A stretch of DNA of 64,000 nucleotides. Origin: Bin80 sp965207565. GTDB taxonomy: Bacteria > Bacteroidota > Rhodothermia > Rhodothermales > Bin80. Each line of letters begins with the position of its first letter. Positions within the stretch are counted from its first letter, which is position 1. This document shows positions 25,844-38,800 of the stretch, in pieces. A program made the position numbers and the translations under genes. Under the pieces are notes generated by a model. The model was not told the DNA's origin and did not search any database. It saw only the letters and a list, made by a program, of their open reading frames with translations. The stretch is from the NCBI GenBank assembly GCA_965207565.1, contig CBDBMQ010000009.1, positions 372,001 through 436,000 of the forward strand. Direction: 5' to 3'.

Positions 25844-27151
25844 GGTGGTGGATCCAGAATCTATGACGGTGGCCGAGGGAGGAAGCAAGAACTACACGGT
25901 GAAGTTGGCGGCGCAGCCCTCGGCGACGGTCACAGTGGCGATCACGGGCCATTCGGGGACGGATCTGACGCCGGACCAGACAACTCTGACGTTTAGTCCG
26001 AGCGGGTCGAATCTCTGGAGCATGACGCAAACGGTGACGGTCACGGCAGGGCAGGATGACGATTTTGCAAACGATACGGCGACACTGGTTCACACGGCCT
26101 CAGGGGGCGGCTACGTCTCGGTGACTGCGAACGTCGCGGTGACGGTTGAAGACAACGACTCGGCACCTTTGGTGGTGGATCCAGGATCTGTGACGGTGGC
26201 CGAGGGAGGAAACAAGAGCTACACGGTGAAATTGGCGGCGCAGCCCTCGGCGACGGTCACGGTAGCGATCACGGGCCATTCGGGGACGGATCTGACGCCG
26301 GATCAGACAACTCTAACGTTCAATCCGAGCGGGTCGAATGTCTGGAGCACGGCGCAAACGGTGACGGTCACGGCAGGGCAGGATGACGATTTTGAAAATG
26401 ATACGGCGACACTGGTTCACACGGCCTCGGGGGGCGGCTATGACTCGGAGACGGCGGACGTCGCAGTGACGATTGAAGACGATGACTCGGCGTCGCTGGT
26501 GGTGGATCCAGGGGCTGTAACGGTGGCCGAGGGGGGAAGCGGGAGCTACATGGTGAAGTTGGCGGCGCAGCCCTCGGCGGCGGTCACAGTAGCAATCACG
26601 GGCCATTCGGGGACGGATCTGACGCTGGGCCAGACAACTCTGACGTTCAATCCGAGCGGGTCGAATCTCTGGAGCACGGTGCAGACGGTGACGGTCTCGG
26701 CGGGCGAGGATGACGATTTTGCAAACGATACGGCGACACTGGTTCACACGGCCTCGGGGGGCGGCTACGACTCGGAGACGGCGGACGTTGCAGTGACGAT
26801 TGAAGACGATGACTCGGCGTCGCTGGTGGTGGATCCAGGGGCTGTGACGGTGGCCGAGGGGGGAAGCGGGAGCTACATGGTGAAGTTGGCGGCGCAGCCC
26901 TCGGCGGCGGTCACAGTAGCAATCACGGGCCATTCGGGGACGGATCTGACGCTGAATCAGACAACTCTGACGTTCAATCCGAGCGGGTCGAATCTCTGGA
27001 GCACGGCGCAGACGGTGACGGTCTCGGCGGGCGAGGATAACGATTTTGCAAACGATACGGTGACGCTGGTTCACACGGCCTCGGGGGGCGGCTACGACTC
27101 GGAGACAGCGGACGTCGCGGTGACGATAGAAGACGATGATATACCACCTGC
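25844..27151 (+). repeat. four tandem 327-bp modules in giant gene 1
   Basis: Unit starts at 25844, 26171, 26498 and 26825 are exactly 327 bp apart and encode 109-residue Ig-like modules. Units 3 and 4 differ at only a few positions, so the last duplication is young. Length change by multiples of 327 bp keeps the frame. Confidence 0.9.
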
Positions 27152-27480
27152 GGTTCGTTTTACTTCGGCGACGGGCAGCGTGGGCGAAGATGGTGGTATG
27201 CGCGATGTGGAAGTCAGTCTCAGTCCTGCGCCCACGGCACCTCTCACGTTGAGCTACACGCTGGGCGGTACGGCGACCGAAAACGCAGACTACAGTATTA
27301 CTGGCTCGGGGACAATCTCCGTGTCCGCTGGTCTGACCTCGGTGAGCATTCCGGTCGAGATTACGGATGACACCGAGGACGAGCCTGCCGAGACGGTTAT
27401 TCTGACGCTGGAAAGCGGCACGGGGTACGCGGTGGGGAGTCCGAGCGAACATACGCTGACGATCATGGACAATGATGATA

Positions 27481-28135
27481 CGCCGGCAGTTCGTTTTACT
27501 TCGACGACGAGCAGCATGGACGAAGGTGATGGTCTGCACAATGTGGAAGTCGCCATCCATCCTGCGCCCGAGGCACCGTTCACGTTGACTTACGGCACGG
27601 ACGGCACGGCGACACAGGGCACGGACTACACCAGCTCCGGCACGATTTCCGTGGCCACTGGTCTGACCTCGGTGAATATTCCGATCGGGATTACCGATGA
27701 CGATGTGGACGAGTCTAACGAGACCATCAGGCTGACGTTGGCCAGCGGTACGGGGTACGCGGTGGGGAGTCCGAGCGAACATACGCTGACGATCATGGAC
27801 AATGATGATACGCCGGCAGTTCGTTTTACTTCGACGACGAGCAGCATGGACGAAGGTGATGGTCTGCACAATGTGGAAGTCGCCATCCATCCTGCGCCCG
27901 AGGCACCGTTCACGTTGACTTACGGCACGGACGGCACGGACGGCACGGCGACACAGGGCACGGACTACACCAGCTCCGGCACGATTTCCGTGGCCACTGG
28001 TCTGACCTCGGTGAATATTCCGATCGGGATTACCGATGACGATGTGGACGAGTCTAACGAGACCATCAGGCTGACGTTGGCCAGCGGTACGGGGTACACG
28101 GTGGGGAGTCCGAGCGAACATACGCTGACGATTGT
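27481..28135 (+). repeat. two near-identical 330-bp Calx-beta modules with a 9-bp expansion
   Basis: The module starting CGCCGGCAGTTCG at 27481 is repeated at 27811 with almost no change. The second copy carries one extra GACGGCACG (Asp-Gly-Thr) in a short GACGGCACG run near 27930. This shows both module duplication and small in-frame slippage. Confidence 0.88.
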
Positions 28136-31100
28136 AGATGACGATCACTCCCCGAGCACTTCTGCACGTGTAAGTTTGTCCGCGAGTCCCAATCCGGTGG
28201 ACGAAGGCGGGTCGGTCACCATCACGGCAACGTTGTCGAAAACAGTGCCAGATGCGGTGACGATTGAGTTGATGGATATTCCGGGCGAGCCGCCGACGGA
28301 GCCGGGCGACTATGGTCCCCTTCCAAGTATCACGATCGCCGGGGGATCCCGGACCGAGTCGGGGACGCTTGACATCAAAGATGACCATGTTTCGGAGGGG
28401 GATGAGCGGTTTACGGTCGCCATCACTGATGACTTGCCGTCGGGGGTCGTGCTTGGCAGCCCTTCCTCGGTGGATATTACGATTGCAGACAATGACCCGC
28501 CACCTCCGGTGGAAGTGACGCTGTCCGCATCTCCAAATCCGGTGGACGAAGGCAAGTCGGTGACGATCACGGCAACGCTGACGGGCATGCTGGAAACTAA
28601 TGTGGTGGTTCCATTGGCGTATCCCCCCAGCACTGCAGAGCCTGGCGATTACAGGCCACTTCAGGGGGTAACGATTCTTCGTGGTGAGACGCAGGGATCG
28701 GGGCAGATCCAGACATCCGAGGATGCAGACATGGACGATGAGACCTTTATCGTCGCATTGGGAGATCTCCCTCCGGCGCTTCTGGTGCCGGGCAGAGAGT
28801 CTTCCCAGTTCGTGACCATCCGGGATATTACGTCGTCGGCAGAGGTGATGGTAGTTCTGTCGGCATCTCCCAATCCCGTGGATGAGGGGAATGGTGTCAC
28901 GGTGACGGCAACGTTGTCCGAGGCGCTGGACATCGATGTGGTGATTCCATTGACACTGACGGGTGGCACCGCGAATGCCCAGGATTACCAGGCATCGATT
29001 CCTGTTCAGGCAGAGATTGAAGCTGGAGAGACGAGCGGGACCTATGTGGTCTCCACGATCCAGGATGATGTCGCAGAGGGAGACGAGACCTTCACGGTGG
29101 CGCTTGGAACCCTACCATCCGGACTAGTCGCGGGGGATTCGCGAGAGATTGAGATAACGATCATCGACGACGATGAGGCAGGGATTGAGGCATCCCAATC
29201 TGTATCGGTCACGGAGGGGGGCGAGACCTCGTTCGGGATCTCGCTGACCTCGGAGCCATTGGGCGAGGTCGAAGTGATGATGACCTGGCCTTCGGGGACC
29301 GACCTGACCGTGAGCCCGATCACTCGGACCTTTGGGCCCGACAACTGGCGTACGGAGCAGATGGTGAACTTGCGCGCCGCGAACGACATGGATTTGATGG
29401 ATGATCAGGTGGAGGTCCTCTTGACAGCAAGTGGTAGTGTCGACTACACCGGGATCTCAGAAACAATATCGGTAACCATCACGGACAACGATGCACCGGG
29501 GCTCGCAGCCCCGGCATCGGTGACCATGGCGGAGGGAAGCCAGAGGGCGCTGAGGATTGCGCTTGCACAGATGCCATCGGGTCCGGTGACAGTAACCTTC
29601 GGCGGGCATGCAGGAACCGATCTGGCATTGGACCAACCCTCCCTCACGTTTACAACCTCGGATTGGGATACTCCTAAGACGGTGACCTTAACGGCGGCAG
29701 AGGATGATGATTTTGTGGACGATACAGAAACATTGACACTCACAGCATCTGGAGGTGGCTACGCCGGGGTGACGACCGATATCACAGTGACGATCACGGA
29801 CAACGATGCGGCGGGGCTCGTGGCCCCGGAGGTAGTGCAGATGGAAGAAGGAGGGACACACCCGCTGCTGATTCGTCTATCCGCATCGCCACCGGGCCCC
29901 GTGACGCTGACCTTCACCGGGCACGCGGGAACAGATTTAATATTGAATCAAACCTCGCTCATGTTTACGGCCGCAGACTGGAACACATCCAAGGCCGTGA
30001 CCTTAACGGCAGCGGAGGACGACGAGGATTATGCAGACGAAACGGTAGGCTTAAAGGTTACAGCATCGGGCGGGGGGTATGACGGGGTGACGGCAGACAT
30101 CACGGTGACGATCATGGACAACGATGAGCGGCCGGGGCCGCTTACGATCACCCTCTACGATGAACAGGCATTGGAACATGCAGAGGCGATCCAACTGCCC
30201 ATCGAACTCAGTCGTCCTGTGGATCAGGTGGTGATCGTGCAGTATGCAAGCACGGCCGGTACGGCAGAGACGGGCCTGGACTATGTGACTTCGCGGGGGA
30301 TTGTGATCTTTGATCCGGGTGCAACCCGGGGCGTGATTGAGATTGAGGTGATCGATGATGAACTCCCGGAAGAGCATGAGACGTTTATGGTGACCCTGTC
30401 AAAGCCTCGCAATGCCATCATTGCACGTGAGACGGGGACAGGCACGATCCTGGATGATGATGGTGCGAGTGCGATCCTTCGGGTGGAGGATGCGCTGGTA
30501 CTGGAAGAAGAGGGCATGGTCCGGTTCCGGGTCTTACTGTCGCATCCGCAGCGTCAGATGATCTCGGCAGCGTACCGGACGCGCGATGGGACCGCCAAGG
30601 CAGGCGAAGACTATGAAGCCTCCTCGGGGGTGGTCACGCTGGCACCGGGAACGGTGGAAGCAATGATTGCGGTGCCACTCTTGAAGGACGGATTGGATTG
30701 GCGCGAGGAGACATTCACGGTGCATCTGGAGTCATCGAAGCATGCAGAGATTGCGAAGGCGGTGGGGGTGGCGACGATCCAGGAGTCCACCACGGTGAAT
30801 GAAGAGGTACTGGAGGCGTATGCGGCGCGGTTTGTACGGACGTCGGGGGTGCAGGTGGTGGAGGCATTGGGGGAGCGGTTCCGCTCCGGGGCGGATGGTG
30901 CCGCGTGTGGGGCGGCCGACCGCGCAGAGATGGCCCGGCTCTGGTACTCGGCCTCCTCATGGGATCCATCCCTGGGCGAGCTCTTGGCTGGTTGCCGCAT
31001 GTCTGCGACTTCGTACAGTGGGTCGTTCAGCGTCTGGGGACGGGGAGCATTCCGCCAGTTCAATGGACGGGATGACGATGCGTTGACGCTCCGTGGAGAG

Positions 31101-32049
31101 GTGACCACGGGGATGCTGGGGGCGGACTATCGCTGGCGGGGAGGTTGGCTGGCGGGGGTACTTCTGGCCCACAGTCAGGGAGAGGGATCGTTTGAGGTGG
31201 TGCAGCAGTCGGGAGAGATCACCGCAGGGTTGACGGGCGTCTATCCGTATGTGTCGTATGCGCGTGCGGGCTGGGACGTATGGTTGAGCGCAGGCGCGGG
31301 TCGTGGGCAGGCAGAGGTGCTGGAACTGAAAGGGGATCTGGTGTCCAGATTTGGAGCGATGGGGGTTCGAGGGAAATTAATGTCAAGTGGCACGATCGGA
31401 CTGAACTACCATGGAGATGTTCTGGTGACGGATGCAGAGATAACGGAGCATGAGGTGACGGCAGAAATGTACCGGGTCCGGGCAGGTGTGGAAGCGAATG
31501 TAAAGATCAGCGATGGACTTCGTCCATTTTTGGAGGCGAATGTGCGGAGCGATGGGGGGAGTGCGGAGACCGGGGTGGGGTTGGAGTTTGGCGGGGGGAT
31601 CCGGGTTGCTTATCCGGCATGGCGCCTGCAGGCAGATCTGCGGACGCAGGGGCTGGTGATGCACACGGCGGACGGGTTCACCGAGTGGGGGATCTCGGGA
31701 TCCGTGCAGGTGGGCAGTCGATCAGAGGGGTTGATGATGCGTGTGCGTCCATCGTGGGGGCGGGGTCAGGGGATGTCAATGTACGGTCAGCAGACGATCC
31801 TGGATGCGGTGCCGCTCGGGGCAGGCGCGCAGCGGACCGAGTTGGAGCTGGGGTATGGCGTCCCGTGGAAGGATGGCACTGCCCGGTCAATCGTGGGGGT
31901 GACTCAGTTGCATCAGGGAGTGATGTACCGGTTGGGTGGAGAGTTCCATCCATCGGAATGGTTGACGTTCTCGGTCTTTGGGCTGGCACATGGACGCGCA
32001 GCCACACCGGGAGACCTCGGAGTGAATGTGCGAGGGTCGTTTCAATATT

Positions 32050-32828
32050 AGGATTCACCGATGCATTCATCAGAAGTGCAAGTCTCTACACTTAAGGAAG
32101 TGCACCGAGTTCACATGAGCATGCGTAGTGAGTCTATTATGTGTAGGGTAGGAAAACCTCACTGTGCCAAGAGTGGAGTTTTTGCTGACCAAGGAGAATT
32201 GACATTGAGGAAATAATTCCTTATTGTGCTCGGGAGGTCCGCACATTTTCTGATCCAAAACGGCGAAGATGATGGTAAAGTAAGGGCAAGATTTTTTCTG
32301 TATGGCAAGGGCGGCAGTCTTGTGGCCCGTGCCAGACATGCCCGGATCTTCATTGGTCTTGGGGTGTTATTTTTGTCTGCTGCCACCCTTGGGCAGGTGC
32401 AAACGCTGGGAATCTGGATCCATACCGGCATGGATCCCCAAGCATTGTTCAATTCGAACGTACAGACTCTTGGAAAAAGTGAGCAGGAAGCTGTAAGCTA
32501 TCGCCTTCTGCTTTCTGGTGACCAGAACTTTTTCAATTCTCCGTTTGAAGCCACGCTTTCAGAGAGGCAGAAGAAGGCTGTGATCGTTCCGGTGGATCTT
32601 GGGTACGCTACGCTAGAGCCCCCTAGATTAGATCTTGCAACATTGGTCACGAATCGGAACGGCTTCTCGGCTGATCCTGCAATCGCTCTGGGGGCAGACA
32701 CGGATTCCGAATATGAAAAGGTTACAGTGTTCCCATGGAAAATATCGCAGGAGGCAGTGTTGGGCGAAGACCAGGTTGTAAGTGCAAATACTACCGATAA
32801 GAAAACGCCAAGGGTATGTTTGGAGGTT
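32050..32828 (+). repeat. direct repeat copy B: leader and 5' end of giant gene 2
   Basis: Partner of 21094-21870. It starts in the stop region of gene 1 and carries the leader, signal peptide and N-terminal domain of gene 2. Differences are concentrated around 32190-32245, the candidate promoter, where copy B reads TTGACA and copy A TTGATA. Confidence 0.9.
32199..32227 (+). promoter_or_regulatory. candidate promoter of giant gene 2
   Basis: TTGACA (32199-32204), a 17-bp spacer and TATTGT (32222-32227) resemble a sigma-70 site, about 95 bp before the GTG start. Copy A has TTGATA, 17 bp, TTTATT at the matching place. Bacteroidota promoters often differ from this consensus, so the call is tentative. 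Confidence 0.35.
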
Positions 32829-35800
32829 TTGCCGTACAGAGTGACTGCAGGAGACTCGATGATCGTGTGGGCGACGGTTGAACCGGCGCACCATGACGAT
32901 ATTGAAGTTGTTGTCAGTTTCAGGGATATGGCTCGCTATGTTGATCCCGACATTATTTATGATGATCCCACCAGAAAAACGAAGTTAATCACGATCCCGG
33001 CAGGGAGTCCAGAGTCCGCCTCGTTTAAGTTCAAAACTCGCTGGGATGGCAGTAATAGGACATCTAGTTTGAGATATCTATGGGGAAGCACAACAATAAA
33101 TCCCTCACATCTCCACTGTCAATGCCCTTGGTTCTGGGTTCATTCGCCCGCGGCGATGGTCACGCTGTCGGCATCTCCGAACCCCGTGGACGAAGGCCAA
33201 TCGGCAATGATCACGGCGTCAATTACGGACGCGCAGTCCAGTGATGTGACGGTATCGCTAAACTACCCCAATGCTCAGACCGCGGACACGGCCGTTGATC
33301 CTGGCGACTATACTTCATTAACTTCAATCACAATCAAAGCGAATAAGAAAGAGGGTACCGGGAAGATTCAGACCCATGATGATAATACAGAGGAGAACGA
33401 TGAGACGTTCACGGTGGCGATTGATGAGAGCCTGCTACCTTCGGGGATCGTGCTTGACATCCCTTCTTCGGTGGAGGTGATGATCAATGACAATGATGCA
33501 CCAAGGGTTCGTTTTGATTCATCTACCGGCAGCGTAGACGAAGATGCCGGTACGCACAATGTGGCAGTCAGCCTCAGTCCTGCACCTGGGGCAGACCTCA
33601 CATTGAACTACACGCTGGGCGGTACGGCGACCGAAAACACAGATTACAGTATTAGTGGCTCCGGGACGGTTTCGGTGACCGCTGGTTTGACCTCGGTGAA
33701 TATCCCGATCGAGATTATCGATGACGATGTGGACAATGATGACGAGACCGTCATCCTGACGCTTACAGGCGGCACATTGTACAATCTGGGCAGTCCGAGC
33801 GAACATACGCTGACGATCACGAATAATGATCTGACAGAGGTAAGCTTCGCTTCGGCTACGTCCAATTCGCCCGAAAAGGGTACGCACAATGTGAGAGTAG
33901 ATATTAATCCTGTGTCCGTGTCAGCTCTCACATTGAACTATACGCTGAGCGGTACGGCGACTGAAAACACAGATTACAGTATTAGTGGCTCCGGGACGGT
34001 TTCCGTGGCCGCGAATGCAACCTCGGTGAATGTCCCGGTCGTGATTACCGATGACGATGTGGACGATGATGCCGAGACGATCATCCTGACGCTGACCAGC
34101 GGCACGGGATACACGGTGGGAATTCCGAACGAACATACGTTGACACTTACTGATGTGCCTGTGATTCGTTTTTATCGGCCCAAGTCCAGTGTGCCCGAAA
34201 GCCAGAATTGGTACTATGTGAGTGTCGCCATCCATCCTGCGCCTGAGTCAGACATTACGGTGAATTACCAGCTGGGCGGTACGGCGACCGAAGACGCAGA
34301 CTACGAAATCGGAAGATTAATCTCTGTTAAACGGATCACGACACATCCGATACAGACGACCGCAAGCCACAAAAACGGAAATTCAAGGACCTTTTCCGTG
34401 CCTGCTTTCTCGCAGGAGGTGCTTATTCAGGTCAAGATTGTCGATGACGATGTGGACGAGAATGATGAGGCGATCATCCTGACGCTGATAAATGGCTTGG
34501 GATACAGCCTGAGAAGTCCGAGCGAATACTCACTGACGATCACGGACAATGATGCGCCTGCAGTTCGTTTTGCTTCATCTACGGACAGCGTGGGCGAAGA
34601 TGGTGGTACGCACAATGTGGAAGTCGACATCCGTCCTGCATCTGGATCAGACCTCACGTTGAACTACACGCTGAGTGGCACGGCGACCGAAAACACGGAC
34701 TACCGTATTGCCGGTTCCGGGACTCTTTCCGTGCCCGCTGGTTTGACCTCGGTGAATGTCCCGGTCGAAATTACCGATGACAATATAGGCGAGAGTGACG
34801 AGACAATCATCCTGACGCTGACCAGCGGCAGGGGATACACGGTGGAAATTCCGAACGAATACACGCTGACGATCACGGACAATGAGACGCCGCAGGTGAA
34901 CTTTGTTTCGGCGGCAGGCAGCATGGGCGAAGATGCTGGTACGCACAATGTGGAAGTCGCCATCAGCTCTGCGCCCGCGGCGCATTTTACGTTGAACTAC
35001 ACGCTGGGCGGTACGGCAACCCAGGGCACGGATTACACCAGTTCCGGGACGGTTTCCGTGGCTGCAAGTACGGCTTCGGTAAATATTCCGGTCAATGTTA
35101 TCGATGACAATGTAGCCGATGATGCCGAAACCGTCCTCCTAACGCTGACAGACGGTGCGGGATACACGGTGGGAAGTCCGAGCGAACATACGCTGACGAT
35201 CACGGACAACGATGCAGCAGAGATTACGGTGCCAAACGCGACGACGGTGGTGGAAGGGAATACCACGACCGTGGATGTGAAACTGGCGGTGGCCCCAACG
35301 GCTGCCGTGACGGTCACCTTCAGCGATGACGGGGACTCGGATCTGACTTGGTCGGGCACGGCCTTGTCCGGCAATGCCCTGACCTTTACCCCCACGAACT
35401 GGAATGTGGCACAGGCGGTAACGCTGACGGCGGCGGAGGATGAGGATTTTGCGAACGATCAGGAGACGTTGACGCTGACAGCATCAAAGAGCGGAGGCTA
35501 CAATGGGGAAACAGCAAACATCACGGTGACGATCACGGACAACGATGTGGCAGGGGTTACGGTGCCAAACGCGGCGACGGTGACCGAAGGGAGTACCACG
35601 ACCGTGGATGTGAAGCTGGCGGCGAAGCCGACTGCAGACATGACGGTGACCTTCAGCGATGACGGGGACTCGGATGTAAGTTGGTCGGGCACGGCCTTGT
35701 CCGGCAATGCCCTAACCTTTACCCCCGCGAACTGGAATGTGGCACAGGCGGTAACGCTGACGGCAGCAGAGGATGATGATTTTGTGAATGATAGGGAGAC

Positions 35801-38800
35801 GTTAACGCTAACGGCGAAGGGCGGAGGCTACGACGGTGTGGGAGCAACGATTACGGTGACGGTCACGGACAACGATGCGGCGGCGCCTACTCCAGTGACG
35901 GTGAGTTTGTCGGCATCTCCAAACTCGGTAGAGGAAGGCGAGTCGGTCACCATCACGGCAATGTTGTCGGAGGCATTGCCGGATGCGGTGACGATTGAGT
36001 TGCGGGATACGCCCGGCGAGCCGCCGACGGAGCCAGGCGACTATGGTTCCCTTCCAAGTATCACGATCGCCAGGGGAGCCCGGACCGGGTCGGGGAGGCT
36101 TGATATCAAAGACGACCATGTTTCGGAGGGGGATGAGCGGTTCACGGTCGCTATTGATGCATTGCCTTCGGGGGTCGCGCCTGGCAGCCCTTCCTCGGTG
36201 GAGATTACGATTGCAGACAATGACCCGCCGCCCCCGGTGGAAGTGATACTGTTCGCATCTCCGAATCCGGTGGACGAAGGCAAGTCGGTGGCGATCACGG
36301 CAAGGCTGACGGGCATGCTGGAAACAGATGTGATGGTTCCATTGGTGTATAATGATGAGACAGATCACCCACCAGAGTCCGATGATTACACACGACTTAA
36401 GAGTATAGTAATTCCTCGTGGCGCGACAGAGGGATCGGGGCAGATCCAGACACTCACGGATGCAGACATGGACGATGAGACCTTTATTGTCGCATTGGGA
36501 GATCTCCCCCCAGCGCTTCTGGTGCCGGGCAGAGAGTCTTCCCAGTTCGTAACGATCCGGGATATCACTTCGCTGCCAACAGAGGTGACGGTAGATCTGT
36601 CGGCATCTCCCAATCCCGTGGATGAGGGGGGTGATGTCACGGTGACGGCAACCTTGTCCGAGGCGCTGGACACCGATGTGGTAATTCCATTGACACTGAC
36701 GGATGGCACCGCAGATGATGAAGATTACGAGGTATCGCCTCCTGTCCAGGTGGAGATCGAAGCGGGAGAGAGGAACGGGACCTATGTGGTCTCGGCGGTT
36801 CAGGATGCGGTTGCAGAGGGAGACGAGACCTTCACGGTGGCACTCGGAATCCTGCCGTTCGGGCTGGTAAAAGGGGATCGGCAATTGGTTAAGCTGACGA
36901 TCACGGACGATGATGAGGCAGGGATGAACGTTCCTCATTCGGTTTCGGTAGTGGAGGAACAGGACGAAACGTTTCCAATTGCACTGACTTCGAAGCCATT
37001 GGGCAACGTCTTGGTCACGATGACCTGGCCTTCGGGGACGGACCTGACTCTGATTCCGGTCACTCGAGTCTTTACTCCAGAAAACTGGAATGAGACGCAG
37101 CAGGTGAGCTTGCGCGCCGCGGACGACGCGGATGTTGTAAATGATCGGGTGGAGATCATCTTGACAGCAAGTGGTAGTGTCGACTACACCGGGATCTCCA
37201 AAACAGTATTGGTGACCATCACGGACAACGATGCACCGGGGCTCGCAGCCCCGGCATCGGTGACCATGGCGGAAGGAAGCCAGAGGCCGTTGGCGATTGC
37301 GCTTGCACAGATGCCATCGGATCCGGTGACGCTGACTTTCACCGGGCACGCGGGAACAGATTTAATATTGGACCAACCCTCCCTCACGTTTACCCCTTCA
37401 AACTGGAGCACGGCGCAGACGGTGATGGTGACGGCAGGGCAGGATGATGATTTTGTGGACGATACAGAAACATTGACACTCACAGCATCTGGAGGCGGCT
37501 ACGCCGGGGTGACGACCGATATCACGGTGACGATCACGGACAACGATGCACCGGGGCTCGTGGCCCTGGAGGTAGTGCAGATGGAAGAAGGAGGTACGTA
37601 CCCGCTCCTGGTTCGCCTGTCCGCATCACCACCGGGCCCTGTGACGCTGACCTTCACCGGGCACGCGGGAACAGATTTAATATTGAACCAACCCTCGCTC
37701 ACGTTTACGTCTGCGGATTGGAATACCCCTAAGACCGTGACCTTAACGGCAGCGGAGGACGACGAGGATTATGCAGACGAAACGGTCGGCTTAAAGGTTA
37801 CAGCGTCGGGCGGGGGGTATGACGGGGAGACGGCAGAGATCACGGTGACGATCATGGACAACGATGAGCGGCCGGGGCCGCTCACGATCACCCTCTACGA
37901 TGAACAGGCATTGGAACATGCAGAGGCGATCCAACTACCCATCGAACTCAGTCGTCCTGTGGATCAGGTGGTGACCGTGCAGTATGCAAGCACGGACGGC
38001 ACTGCAGAGACGGGCCTGGACTATGTGACTTCGCGGGGGATTGTGATCTTTGACCCGGGTGCAACCCGGGGCGTGATTGAGATTGAGGTGATCGATGATG
38101 AACTCCCGGAAGAGCATGAGACGTTTATGGTGACCCTGTCAAAGCCTCGCAATGCCATCATTGCACGTGAAACGGGGACAGGCACGATCCTGGATGATGA
38201 TGGTGCGAGTGCGATTCTTCGGGTGGAAGATGCGCTGGTGCTGGAAGAAGAGGGCATGGTCCGGTTCCGGGTCTTGCTGTCGCATCCGCAGCGTCAGATG
38301 ATCTCGGCAGCATACCGGACGCGCGATGGGACCGCCAAGGCAGGCGAAGACTATGAAGCCTCCTCGGGGGTGGTCACGCTGGCACCGGGAACGGTGGAAG
38401 CGATGATTGCGGTGCCACTCTTGAAGGACGGATTGGATTGGCGCGAGGAGACATTCACGGTGCATCTGGAGTCGTCGAAGCATGCAGAGATTGCGAAGGC
38501 GGTGGGGGTGGCGACGATCCAGGAGTCCACCACGGTGAGTGAAGAGGTACTGGAGGCGTATGCGGCGCGGTTTGTACGGACGTCGGGGGTGCAGGTGGTG
38601 GAGGCATTGGGGGAGCGGTTCCGCTCCGGGGCGGATGGTGCCGCGTGTGGTGCGGCCGACCGCGCAGAGATGGCCCGGCTCTGGTACTCGGCCTCCTCAT
38701 GGGATCCGTCCCTTGGTGAACTTCTGTCGGGATGCCGCATGTCTGCGACTTCGTACAGTGGATCGTTCAGCGTCTGGGGGCGGGGAGCATTCCGCCAGTT

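Larger units (their letters stand above)
25452..32051 (+). pseudogene. 3' part of giant Calx-beta/autotransporter gene 1 (lacks signal peptide)
   Basis: 2199-codon frame whose first ~26 codons lie in IS DNA; the gene proper resumes at 25523. It encodes four tandem 109-residue modules (VDPGAVTVAEGGSGSY type, 25844-27151) and several Calx-beta modules (VRFTS...LTLSYTLGGTATENADY). Further Ig-like modules follow. The C-terminal ~420-residue autotransporter-type beta-barrel domain runs from LEAYAARFVRTSGVQVVEAL to VRGSFQY, ending in an aromatic residue as required for Bam insertion. With the signal peptide cut off by the IS, the product cannot reach the outer membrane. From ~30120 on, it is nearly identical to gene 2. 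Confidence 0.85.

Noticed and set aside
26313..28388. 691-codon minus-strand ORF, and similar long ones at 35808-37349 and on the plus strand at 48035-53302
   Set aside because: They lie exactly opposite repeat modules of the giant genes, have Arg/His-rich or Val/Ser-rich low-complexity products and repeat with the modules, so they are shadows of biased codon use.
32226..32321. Upstream extension of giant gene 2 to an earlier start
   Set aside because: The extension would put ~30 residues before the signal peptide, and in gene 1 the matching sequence is not open. GTG 32322 aligns with the ATG of gene 1.
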